From contig CAMNDA010000117.1 of NCBI GenBank assembly GCA_946534745.1, positions 1 to 6,165 of the forward strand: DNA of 6,165 nt, given 5' to 3'. A model generated the notes under the pieces. The model did not search any database, was not told the DNA's origin, and saw only the letters and a list, made by a program, of their open reading frames with translations. Positions within the stretch are counted from its first letter, which is position 1. The number at the start of each line of letters is the position of its first letter. A program made the translations under genes and the position numbers. Below, piece after piece: positions 1 to 6,165 of the stretch. Source of the stretch: an uncultured Verrucomicrobiota bacterium (GTDB taxonomy: Bacteria > Verrucomicrobiota > Kiritimatiellia > RFP12 > UBA3636).

Positions 1-1266
1 GACGGTGTGGGACGCGCCGCCGGCGACGAGCCGCCACGCGAGCGCGGCGGGGCGCAGGCGCGCGCCGCCGCATTCGGGGCACGGCGTGTATTCGCGGTAG
101 CGCGAGAGCATCACGCGGACGTGCAGCTTGTAGGCGCGGCTCTCGAGCCAGCGGAAGAACTCCGCCACGCCGGGCCACAGGCCGCTCTCCCAGTCGTCCG
201 TCTCGCCGTCCCAGACCCACCTGCGCCACTTCGCCGGGAGCTTCTCCCACGGCGTGTCGACCGGGCAGCCGATTGCCTTCGCGCGGCGGACGAGCAGACG
301 CTGGCCGTCGATGAAGGACTTGGTCTGGAAGGGCTTCACGCAGCCCTGCGCGATCGACTTGCGCGGCTCCGGGACGACGAGCGCCTCGGAGACGCCGATC
401 ACGCGCCCGAACCCGCGGCAGTGCGGGCACGCGCCGACGGGCGAGTTGAACGAGAAGAGGTTCGGCGACGGCTCCTCGAACGACTCGCCGCAGTCGGGGC
501 ACTCGAGCCGCGTGGAGTACTTGAGCGCATCGCCCTCGGAGCGGTCCTCCGCGAGCGGCACGACGAGCGCCGCGCCGCGCCCGCGCGAGAAGGCCGTCTC
601 GACCGCTTCGCAGAGGCGCGCGCGGCGCGCCTCCTCGACGCGGACCGCGTCGACGTCCACGCGGAACCGGCCGCCGCCGCATTCGCGCACCCGCGTGAAG
701 CCCTGCGAGGAAAGGAGCGCGAGCGCGTCCTCCCGCGGGACGGACGCCGGGATCCCGACCTCGAACGCGACGATCGCGCGGCCTCCGCCGAGGCCGCGGC
801 GGAGGAGGTCCTCGAAGACGGAGTCCGGCGTGGCGGGGACGATCTCGCGACCGCAGCGCGGGCAGAAGAGGCGGGCGCAGGAGGCGAAGAGCTGCTTGAC
901 GTGGTCGTGCAGCTCGGTCATCGTTCCGACCGTGGAGCGCGAGTTGCGGACGGGGTTGCCCTGGCGGATGGCGATGGCGGGCGGGATGCCGTCGACCGAG
1001 TCGACGAGCGGCGGCGGAAGGCGGTCGAGGAACTGCCGCGCGTAGGGGGAGAACGTCTCGACGTAGCGCCGCTGCCCCTCGGCGTAGACCGTGTCGAACA
1101 CGAGCGACGACTTCCCGGACCCCGACACCCCCGTCACGACCGTGATCTTCCCCGCGGGGATGTCCAGGTCGACGCCCCGCAGGTTGTTCTGCCTCGCCCC
1201 GCGGACGCGGATCGACTCCGCGGCGGCTTCGTCCGTCGGTTTCCGCTTCCGGGCTGGGGTCTTCAC
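1..1266 (-). CDS. uvrA: UvrA, excinuclease ABC subunit A (N-terminal part, cut by window edge)
   Basis: This is the damage-recognition ATPase of nucleotide excision repair, which acts in the cytoplasm with UvrB. The minus strand is open from a GTG at 1266 to the window edge, giving 422 codons of a protein usually near 940 residues. Visible motifs are Walker A GVSGSGKS (residues 46-53, Lys52), the UvrA-typical AEGQRRYVE soon after, a SRSTVGT segment, a CPRC pair (C135/C138), the zinc module CPDC...CPHC (C256/C259, C280/C283, at almost the same positions as in E. coli UvrA), and CPECGGARLRP (C396/C399). The GTG is chosen because the conserved core (IRVRGARQNNL) starts about 18 residues later and no better start precedes it; the first residues are a basic tail. 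No clear Shine-Dalgarno is seen. It lies 11 nt after the hemolysin III gene, probably in one operon. The second ATPase half and signature motifs lie outside the window. The variant GIPPAIAIRQ resembles UvrA paralogues, including double-length forms. Confidence 0.93.
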   Translation of the reverse strand, partial: MKTPARKRKPTDEAAAESIRVRGARQNNLRGVDLDIPAGKITVVTGVSGSGKSSLVFDTVYAEGQRRYVETFSPYARQFLDRLPPPLVDSVDGIPPAIAIRQGNPVRNSRSTVGTMTELHDHVKQLFASCARLFCPRCGREIVPATPDSVFEDLLRRGLGGGRAIVAFEVGIPASVPREDALALLSSQGFTRVRECGGGRFRVDVDAVRVEEARRARLCEAVETAFSRGRGAALVVPLAEDRSEGDALKYSTRLECPDCGESFEEPSPNLFSFNSPVGACPHCRGFGRVIGVSEALVVPEPRKSIAQGCVKPFQTKSFIDGQRLLVRRAKAIGCPVDTPWEKLPAKWRRWVWDGETDDWESGLWPGVAEFFRWLESRAYKLHVRVMLSRYREYTPCPECGGARLRPAALAWRLVAGGASHTV

Positions 1267-1277
1267 GGCGCGGCGGG

Positions 1278-1979
1278 CTACTTCTTCAGCACGATGCCGA
1301 AGAGGATCACGAAATACTGGATCAGCGTGCCGGCGAGGACGAAGAGATGCCAGATCACGTGCATCCACTTCGTGCGCTTCATCGCGTAGAAGATCACGCC
1401 GAGCGAGTAGGCGACGCCGCCCATCGCGATCCAGAAGACCGGCCAGAAGCCCATCGCCTTCCAGAGGGGGTAGACCGCGATCAGGACCACCCAGCCCATC
1501 GCCAGGTAGGTCAGGTTGGAGAGCGTGACGAAGCGGTTGATGAAGAGGCACTGGAAGACGATGCCGACGATCGCCAGGCCCCACTCGATCCCGAAGATCG
1601 CCCAGGCCCAGCCGGGGCTGTAGACGCGGATCGCCGACAGGCAGAACGGCGTGTAGGAGCCCGCGATCAGCAGATAGATCGAGCAGTGGTCGAAGTAGTT
1701 GAAGACGGCCTTCGTCTTCGGATGGCTGAGCGCATGGTAGAGCGTGGAGAAGAGGTAGAGCAGCACCATCGTCGCGCCGTAGATCGCGACGGAGACGATA
1801 TTCCACACGTCGCGGTAGGGACGGACGCTCGCGAAGACGACGCCGACGACGAGGCACGCGACGGCGAGCAGCGCGCCGACGCCGTGCGTGATCGCGTTGG
1901 CGATCTCCTCTCCGATCGTCTGCGGGCGATCGGAGCATTCGGGGACGTAGGAGGAGTGGACGGGGTCTTCGTGTTCCAT
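1278..1979 (-). CDS. Hemolysin III / PAQR-family seven-helix membrane protein
   Basis: This is a 233-residue integral membrane protein of the HlyIII/YqfA family (usual length about 210-230), related to eukaryotic adiponectin and progestin receptors. Hydrophobic segments are spaced as seven helices, beginning around residues 33-51 and ending with the one after His211. The family's presumed zinc-binding residues are all present: SxxxH (Ser78-His82) followed by LSH, FDH with Asp97 before the conserved SIYLLIAGSYTPF, and HxxxH (His207-His211) in the last helix. These suggest a metal-dependent hydrolase-like or membrane-homeostasis role; the exact function of bacterial members is unsettled, and 'hemolysin' is a historical name. 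The ATG at 1979 fits the family N-terminus; the frame is open farther upstream, but that extension is low-complexity antisense sequence. The bases before the ATG are CCCCTCCG, not a Shine-Dalgarno. It is probably transcribed with uvrA from the promoter at 2021-2049. Confidence 0.93.
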   Translation of the reverse strand: MEHEDPVHSSYVPECSDRPQTIGEEIANAITHGVGALLAVACLVVGVVFASVRPYRDVWNIVSVAIYGATMVLLYLFSTLYHALSHPKTKAVFNYFDHCSIYLLIAGSYTPFCLSAIRVYSPGWAWAIFGIEWGLAIVGIVFQCLFINRFVTLSNLTYLAMGWVVLIAVYPLWKAMGFWPVFWIAMGGVAYSLGVIFYAMKRTKWMHVIWHLFVLAGTLIQYFVILFGIVLKK

Positions 1980-1990
1980 CGGAGGGGCCG

Positions 1991-2020
1991 CCCGCCATCC
2001 GTGGCGCGCGGACGGGCGGG
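1991..2020. repeat. Imperfect inverted repeat between the hemolysin III promoter and gene
   Basis: CCCGCC (1991-1996) pairs with GGCGGG (2015-2020), and TCCG (1998-2001) with CGGA (2009-2012), leaving a 7-nt loop and a small asymmetric bulge. It abuts the proposed -10 box and covers the likely transcription start, so a DNA operator is more plausible than a full leader hairpin. In sequence this GC-rich it may also arise by chance. Confidence 0.3.
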
Positions 2021-2049
2021 AATCTACCACAGCTGTCCGATCCGGGCAA
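2021..2049 (-). promoter_or_regulatory. Candidate sigma70-type promoter for the hemolysin III-uvrA operon
   Basis: Read on the minus strand there is a -35 box TTGCCC (2044-2049), a 17-nt spacer and a -10 box TAGATT (2021-2026), each matching 4 of 6 consensus bases. Transcription would start near 2014, giving a leader of about 35 nt before the ATG at 1979. The spacer contains the 8-bp palindrome ACAGCTGT (2029-2036), which could be a regulator site. The call rests on motif match and position only. Confidence 0.45.
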
Positions 2050-2075
2050 GCCGTTTCCGCGCCGCGCGATTGCGC

Positions 2076-2104
2076 TTCCCAAACGGCCGCGGACGCGGTA
2101 GAAT
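2076..2104 (+). promoter_or_regulatory. Candidate sigma70-type promoter for the HAD-glycyl radical enzyme operon
   Basis: A -35 box TTCCCA (2076-2081, 4 of 6 consensus bases) and a -10 box TAGAAT (2099-2104, 5 of 6) are separated by exactly 17 nt. It points toward the HAD gene, with a predicted start near 2111 and a leader of about 85 nt. A small hairpin, CGTCC-GGC-GGACG (2121-2133), would lie early in that leader, followed by a C-rich stretch. This is back-to-back with the minus-strand promoter and is one of the few AT-containing spots in the intergenic region. Confidence 0.45.
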
Positions 2105-2195
2105 CGCGCGCCGTCGCCATCGTCCGGCGGACGGCCGCGAACGCGCGCCCCGCCCGCCCCAACCCCGTTCCCATCCCCCGGCAGAAGACTCCTCC

Positions 2196-2933
2196 ATGAC
2201 CAAGCTCGTCGCCTTCGACCTCGACGGCACGCTCACGCAGCACAAGTCGCCGATGTCCCCCGAGATCCGCGCCGCGCTCGACGCGCTCCGCGCGCATGGC
2301 TACGCGCTCCTGATGGTCGGCGCCGGCAGCTGCGCGCGCATCGCGAGGCAGATGGAGGAATACCCCATCGACATCCTCGGCAACTACGGGATGCAGTACG
2401 CCGAATGGGACCCCGCCGCGAGGTCGCACCGCGCCGTCTTCGACGAGCGCCGCCCCTGCGACCGCGAGGGCGTCCTGCGCCGCGCGAACGGCTTCCGCGC
2501 GAAGCACGGCCTCACGGACTTCGCGGGCGAGAGCGTCGAGTTCCACGACTCGGGCGTCGTCACGTTCGCGCTCCTCGGCACGAAGGCCGCCGCGGCCGAC
2601 AAGCTCGCGTTCGATCCCGACCGAACCAGGCGCCGCGCGCTCTACGCGGAGGTCTGCGCGCTCTTCCCCGACTTCAAGGTCTTCGTCGGCGGATCGTCGT
2701 CCTTCGACATGGCCCCCGCGCCGTTCGACAAGGCCTACGCGCTCTCCCGCCTCTGCGGGGCCCGCGGGCTCGCGAAGGACGAGGTCCTCTACGTCGGCGA
2801 CGACTACGGCCCCGGCGGCAACGACGAATCCGTCCTCCTCGCCGGCTTCCCGTTCCTCCGGATCGACGACTACCGCGCAACCCCCGCCGCGCTCCGCGCG
2901 CGACTCCTCCCCCCCTCCGATGCCCGCGGCTGA
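2196..2933 (+). CDS. HAD-superfamily phosphatase, phosphomannomutase-like (HAD IIB)
   Basis: This is a 245-residue cytoplasmic HAD enzyme, close in length to eukaryotic-type phosphomannomutases (about 250). HAD motif I is FDLDGT (nucleophile Asp8, Asp10), motif II is VGAGS with Ser45, motif III is Lys179 in PFDKAYAL, and motif IV is GDDYGPGGND (residues 201-210), which closely matches the GDxxxPGGND signature of phosphomannomutase. Residues from about 80 to 170 form the cap region, ending in GGSSSFDMAP. The family suggests a sugar-phosphate phosphatase or mutase; the substrate cannot be told from sequence. The ATG at 2196 directly precedes the motif I strand, and the open frame upstream of it is non-coding in character. 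Only a weak AGAAG (2183-2187) precedes it. Its stop overlaps the next gene's start by 14 nt, so the two are almost certainly co-transcribed and probably translationally coupled. Confidence 0.87.
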   Translation: MTKLVAFDLDGTLTQHKSPMSPEIRAALDALRAHGYALLMVGAGSCARIARQMEEYPIDILGNYGMQYAEWDPAARSHRAVFDERRPCDREGVLRRANGFRAKHGLTDFAGESVEFHDSGVVTFALLGTKAAAADKLAFDPDRTRRRALYAEVCALFPDFKVFVGGSSSFDMAPAPFDKAYALSRLCGARGLAKDEVLYVGDDYGPGGNDESVLLAGFPFLRIDDYRATPAALRARLLPPSDARG

Positions 2934-5900
2934 AGAATCGTCGCTCCTCCGCGTGACAGACGTGCAGCGGTTCTCGGCGCACGACGGACCGGGGATCCGG
3001 ACCGTCGTCTTCCTCAAGGGCTGCCCGCTGCGCTGCGCATGGTGCCACAACCCCGAGACGCAGCGCGCCGAGCCCGAGATTCGCTTCGTCGCCGCGCGGT
3101 GCATCGGCTGCGGCGCATGTGCCGCGACCTGCCCGCACGGCGCGCATCGGTGCTCGCCGGAGCGCGTCTTCGACCGCTCGAAGTGCGTTGCCTGCGGCGC
3201 GTGCGCCGCGACGTGCCCCGCCGGTGCGCTGGAGCGTGTCGGCGAAGAGCGAAGCGTCGCGGAGCTGCTCGGGCTCGTGCGCCGCGACGCGCCTTTCTAC
3301 GGGAGGGAGGGAGGCCTTACGCTCTCCGGCGGCGAGCCGATGGCGCAGCCGGAGGGCGCGCTCGCGCTCCTCGCCGCCGCGCGCGAGGCGGGGATCGGGA
3401 CCTGCGTCGAGACGTGCGGCGCCTTCGATCCCGCGTTCGCTCCGCGTCTCGCCTCGCTCGCGGACACGGTTCTCTTCGACCTCAAGGACACCGACGCCGC
3501 CCGCCTGCGCGAGAACGCCGGCGGCGACCTCGACGCCATCCTCCGCGCGCTCCGCGCGCTCGACGCCGCCGGCGCGAACCTCGCGCTGCGATGCGTCCTC
3601 GTCCCGGGCGTCAACCTCCTCGAGAGCCACGCCCGCGCCGTCGCGGACGTCTTTCGCTCCCTGCGCCATGCACGCCACGTCGAACTCCTGCCCTATCACT
3701 CGTGGGGCGTCGACAAGGCCGTTCAGACCGGCCGCGGGCAGCGCGTCTTCAAGACGCCCGATCCCGCCGACGTCGATGCGTTCGCGCGCATTCTTCGCGA
3801 AACCGGCGTTCCGGTGAAGCATGACTCGGCAACGCGCCCGCCGGCGCAGCCCTGCCCGCTCTCCCCCCGCATCCGGCGCCTGCAGGGCGAGGCGCTCGCG
3901 CACGACGTCATGCCCGCGCCGGTCCCTGTCGAACATGATCCGGCGGATCTCGCGCTGCCGGAGCCCGTGCGCATCGGCACGCGCCTCGCGCGCTTCATGG
4001 ACGCGCAGCCGGTCCTTCTCGCGCCCGACCAGGAGCTGCTCGGCTGGCTGCCGTTCGACGGCTCGGTGGAGTCCGACGTCTTCACGCGCCGCGGCCACGC
4101 GCACTTCTGGGAGCTCTTCCGCGAATACTACCGCAAGCCGCAGGAGAACCTCGTCATCTTCGAGTGGCAGCACTCGTGCGCCGACTTCGCGAAGATCGTC
4201 CGCGAGGGCTTCGACGGCGTCCGCCGCGACGTGGCCGCTTCCAGGCTCCGCCACGCCGGCGCCCCGGAGAAGCTCGCGTTCCTCGACGGCTGCGACCTCG
4301 TGCTCGACGCCATCGGGCGCCGCGCGGCCCGCTGCGCGGCAGCTGCCCGCGCGGCCGCCGCCGAGGCGGCGGATCCCGCCCGGCGCGACGCGCTCCTCGC
4401 CGCGGCCGCGCGCTGCGAGCACGTCCCGATGAAGCCCGCGCGCTCGTTCGCCGAGGGCGTGCAGAGCGTGTTCTTCTGCTTCGACTTCCTGCCCGACGGC
4501 CTCGGGCGCCCCGACCAGTACCTGCGACCGCTCTACGAGGCGGACCTGGCCTCCGGCGCGATTTCGCGCGAGCGCGCCGCGGAGCTGCTGCAGGAGCTCT
4601 GGATCGGCATCCACGCGCATACGCCGCACGCGAGCCCCAACTACGACAAGGGCGGCGAATGCCACTTCGTCGTGGGCGGCCTCGCGCCCGATGGCTCCGA
4701 CGCGTGGAACGACCTTTCGCGCCTCGTCGTCGAGTCGATCCTCGCCTGCGACCTCAAGCGTCCGCAGATCTCGCTGCGGTGGCACGCGGGGACGTCGCGC
4801 GAGGTCCTTCGCCTCCTGCTCGACGCCGAGCGGCGGGACCCGAACAAGCGCATCGCCTTCGACGGCGACGAGCCGCGCGTCCGCGCGTTCGTCCGCCGCG
4901 CCGGACTCCCCGCCGCGCTCGCCCGCGACTACACGATGGTCGGCTGCAACGAGGCCGCCTTCCAGGGCGGGCTCTCCGTCGGCGGCTGCCACGTGAACGC
5001 CCTGCGCGCGCTCGTGCGCCTCTTCGCGGAGCGCCGCGCGGAGGTCCTCGCCGCGCCGGACTGGACCGCGTTCCTCGCGCTCTTCGAGGAGTCGTTCCTG
5101 CGCGACCTCGGCGCCGCGCTCGACTGGAGCGACCGCTTCAACCGCCTCCGCGCGCGCGACTGCAACGTCCTCTCGTCGCTCCTCGTGGCGGGGTGCGTCG
5201 AGCGCGCCGAGAGCGCCACGCGCGGCGGCGCCTCTCGCACGATCGCCTGCCTCGACCTGCTCGGCACGCCGAACCTCTTCGACTCGCTCGCCGTCGTGCG
5301 GCAGTTCATCTACGACGAGCGCCGCTGCACGATGGCGGAGCTCCTCGCCGCGCTCGACGCGGACTGGCGCGGCCACGAGGCGCTCCGCGCGCGCATCCGG
5401 CGCGACGGCCGCTTCTTCGGCAACGACGACCCCTTCTCCGACGGGATCGCGCGCGCCGTCCACGCGATGGCCGCGCGCTTCGCGGACGCCCGCCGCGACC
5501 TCCTCGGCCGCCCGGTCTTCTTCGGCAACCACACCGGCTACAACGACAACTTCGCCGCGTTCGGCGCGCTCACGCCCGCGACGCCCGACGGCCGCGCCGC
5601 CGGCGACCCGCTCGCCTTCGGGAGCGGCGCCGCCAACGGGCGCGACCGCGCCGGCCCGACCGCGACGCTGCTCTCCGCCGCGCACATGGACCCCACGGGC
5701 GCCATGTGCGGCACGTCGATCCTCAACCTCTCGCTCGACGAATCTCTCGTGCGCGACGACGGGACCTTCGAGAAGCTCGTGACGCTCGTCGAAGCATACT
5801 TCCGCGAGGGCGGCCTGCACCTGCAGCTCAACCGCGTCTCGCGCGAGGAGCTGCTCGACGCCAAGGCGCACCCCGAGCGCCACGGCTCCCTGCGCGTCCG

Positions 5901-5988
5901 CGTCTCCGGCTTCTCCGCCTTCTTCACGACGCTCTCCGGAACCATCCAGGACGACGTCATCGCCCGGACGGTGCACCTCGCACGCTGA
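2920..5988 (+). CDS. Fused glycyl radical enzyme activase and glycyl radical enzyme
   Basis: This is a 1022-residue two-enzyme fusion. Residues 1-302 are a full-length activase: the entry motif RFSAHDGPGIRT, radical SAM cysteines C35/C39/C42, two ferredoxin-type clusters (C61/C64/C67/C71 and C89/C92/C95/C99) and SGGEP at 136-140. It would use S-adenosylmethionine to install a glycyl radical. Residues 303-313 are a Pro-rich linker. Residues 314-1022 are a PFL-like glycyl radical enzyme: N-terminal SPRIRRL, His418 in the QHS helix, DQYL (532-535), thiyl Cys676 with Glu678 two residues later in GCNEAAF, ATPDGR (887-892) and radical Gly997 in RVSGFSAFF followed by QDDVIART, much like E. coli YbiW. 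The CxE pair argues against pyruvate formate-lyase and for a dehydratase/lyase-type eliminase. YbiW's His-Ser pair before GRxDQ is replaced by Pro-Asp, and this half is about 80-100 residues short, so the substrate is unknown. ATG 2920 is chosen because it lies 11 residues before the conserved core; it has no Shine-Dalgarno. Confidence 0.92.
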   Translation: MPAAEESSLLRVTDVQRFSAHDGPGIRTVVFLKGCPLRCAWCHNPETQRAEPEIRFVAARCIGCGACAATCPHGAHRCSPERVFDRSKCVACGACAATCPAGALERVGEERSVAELLGLVRRDAPFYGREGGLTLSGGEPMAQPEGALALLAAAREAGIGTCVETCGAFDPAFAPRLASLADTVLFDLKDTDAARLRENAGGDLDAILRALRALDAAGANLALRCVLVPGVNLLESHARAVADVFRSLRHARHVELLPYHSWGVDKAVQTGRGQRVFKTPDPADVDAFARILRETGVPVKHDSATRPPAQPCPLSPRIRRLQGEALAHDVMPAPVPVEHDPADLALPEPVRIGTRLARFMDAQPVLLAPDQELLGWLPFDGSVESDVFTRRGHAHFWELFREYYRKPQENLVIFEWQHSCADFAKIVREGFDGVRRDVAASRLRHAGAPEKLAFLDGCDLVLDAIGRRAARCAAAARAAAAEAADPARRDALLAAAARCEHVPMKPARSFAEGVQSVFFCFDFLPDGLGRPDQYLRPLYEADLASGAISRERAAELLQELWIGIHAHTPHASPNYDKGGECHFVVGGLAPDGSDAWNDLSRLVVESILACDLKRPQISLRWHAGTSREVLRLLLDAERRDPNKRIAFDGDEPRVRAFVRRAGLPAALARDYTMVGCNEAAFQGGLSVGGCHVNALRALVRLFAERRAEVLAAPDWTAFLALFEESFLRDLGAALDWSDRFNRLRARDCNVLSSLLVAGCVERAESATRGGASRTIACLDLLGTPNLFDSLAVVRQFIYDERRCTMAELLAALDADWRGHEALRARIRRDGRFFGNDDPFSDGIARAVHAMAARFADARRDLLGRPVFFGNHTGYNDNFAAFGALTPATPDGRAAGDPLAFGSGAANGRDRAGPTATLLSAAHMDPTGAMCGTSILNLSLDESLVRDDGTFEKLVTLVEAYFREGGLHLQLNRVSREELLDAKAHPERHGSLRVRVSGFSAFFTTLSGTIQDDVIARTVHLAR
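3823..3870 (+). other. Junction between activase and glycyl radical enzyme halves
   Basis: The activase fold ends at GVPVKHD (to residue 302), and the glycyl radical enzyme N-terminus begins at LSPRIRRL (from about residue 314). The roughly 11 residues between are rich in Pro and Ala, as in a flexible linker. No stop codon interrupts the frame. A run of six C (3863-3868) sits at the junction, and an out-of-frame ATG lies at 3821. In-frame candidate internal starts are GTG 3814 and ATG 3910, both without a good ribosome binding site. Confidence 0.6.
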
Positions 5989-6023
5989 GCGGAAACTCGC
6001 GGCCGAGCATCGGATACTTGGCC

Positions 6024-6045
6024 GGTGCGGCGGCGAGGTCGCACC
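6024..6045. terminator. Weak candidate hairpin between convergent genes
   Basis: GGTGCG (6024-6029) pairs perfectly with CGCACC (6040-6045) around a 10-nt loop. It is the only clear stem seen in the 72-nt gap (5989-6060) between the convergent large gene and the tRNA methyltransferase gene. There is no T-run on either strand, so this is not a classic intrinsic terminator; position is the main argument. Confidence 0.25.
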
Positions 6046-6060
6046 CCGCACGCGAGGGCG

Positions 6061-6165
6061 TCACGCCCCGGCGACCTGGCGGTAGGCCTCGTAGAGGGCG
6101 ATGGAGGCGGCGTTGGCGAGGTTGAGGCTGCGGGCGTGCGGGCCGGGCATCGGGATGCGGACGAG
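6061..6165 (-). CDS. trmL: tRNA (cytidine/uridine-34 2'-O)-methyltransferase, TrmL-type (C-terminal end only)
   Basis: Only the last 34 codons and the stop (TGA at 6061-6063) are in the window. They read VRIPMPGPHARSLNLANAAS followed by IALYEAYRQVAGA. This is the C-terminal motif 3 of the SPOUT methyltransferases, and the IPM...RSxNLxNAxxxxxYEAxRQ pattern matches TrmL (YibK), which methylates the wobble-base ribose of certain tRNAs using S-adenosylmethionine and forms the family's trefoil knot. Another TrmH/SpoU-family member is possible, but TrmL fits best. The gene starts outside the window and converges on the fusion gene. Confidence 0.82.
   Translation of the reverse strand, partial: LVRIPMPGPHARSLNLANAASIALYEAYRQVAGA

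Noticed and set aside
7..1528. Plus-strand open frames over the uvrA and hemolysin III region
   Set aside because: These are antisense shadows; the minus strand there encodes unmistakable UvrA and PAQR motifs.
1347..2195. N-terminal extension of the HAD frame
   Set aside because: It runs antisense to the hemolysin III gene with Asp/Arg-rich low complexity; HAD motif I begins right after ATG 2196.
1980..3104. N-terminal extension of the hemolysin III frame
   Set aside because: It runs antisense through the HAD gene and the intergenic promoters, is low complexity, and the family N-terminus fits ATG 1979.
2674..6051. An 1125-codon open frame antisense to the HAD and fusion genes
   Set aside because: It mirrors the codons of clearly recognised genes; its product is Arg/Glu/Ala/Val-rich low complexity without any family motif, as expected opposite a GC-rich gene.
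4164..6125. A 653-codon plus-strand frame inside the fusion gene
   Set aside because: It is an Arg/Pro/Ala-rich shadow of the enzyme domain in another frame, with no motifs.
1..6165. tRNA or rRNA genes, CRISPR arrays, insertion sequences, riboswitches
   Set aside because: I saw no cloverleaf, regularly spaced repeats, transposase motifs or recognisable aptamer; the only non-coding stretches are 216 nt and 72 nt long, plus the 11-nt gap.

Overview
This is a strongly GC-rich bacterial window with dense, short-spaced genes. An oxygen-sensitive glycyl radical enzyme implies an anaerobe. The gene set and the weak ribosome binding sites would fit an uncultured anaerobe of the Verrucomicrobiota/Kiritimatiellae/Lentisphaerae type, but that placement is a guess from general resemblance and no marker gene here proves it.

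Layout. Positions 1-1266 (minus) hold the N-terminal 422 codons of UvrA, running off the left edge. Just upstream on the same strand, 1278-1979 encodes a seven-helix hemolysin III/PAQR-family membrane protein; the 11-nt gap suggests a two-gene operon. A 216-nt divergent intergenic region (1980-2195) holds two back-to-back sigma70-like promoters. On the plus strand, 2196-2933 encodes a HAD phosphatase resembling phosphomannomutase. Its stop codon overlaps by 14 nt the start of a 1022-residue gene (2920-5988). After a 72-nt gap, the C-terminal 34 residues of a TrmL-type tRNA 2'-O-methyltransferase lie on the minus strand at 6061-6165, convergent with the large gene.

The centrepiece is the 1022-residue protein. 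Its first ~302 residues are a complete glycyl radical enzyme activase (radical SAM CxxxCxxC plus two four-cysteine ferredoxin-type clusters). The remaining ~705 residues are a complete glycyl radical enzyme (catalytic Cys676 in GCNE, radical Gly997 in RVSGFSAFF), joined in one uninterrupted frame. These partners are normally separate genes. The enzyme half lacks the His-Ser substrate motif of YbiW/diol-dehydratase-like relatives and is shorter than they are, so its substrate is unknown. The overlapping HAD gene suggests that its reaction, perhaps on a sugar phosphate or a product of one, belongs to the same pathway.
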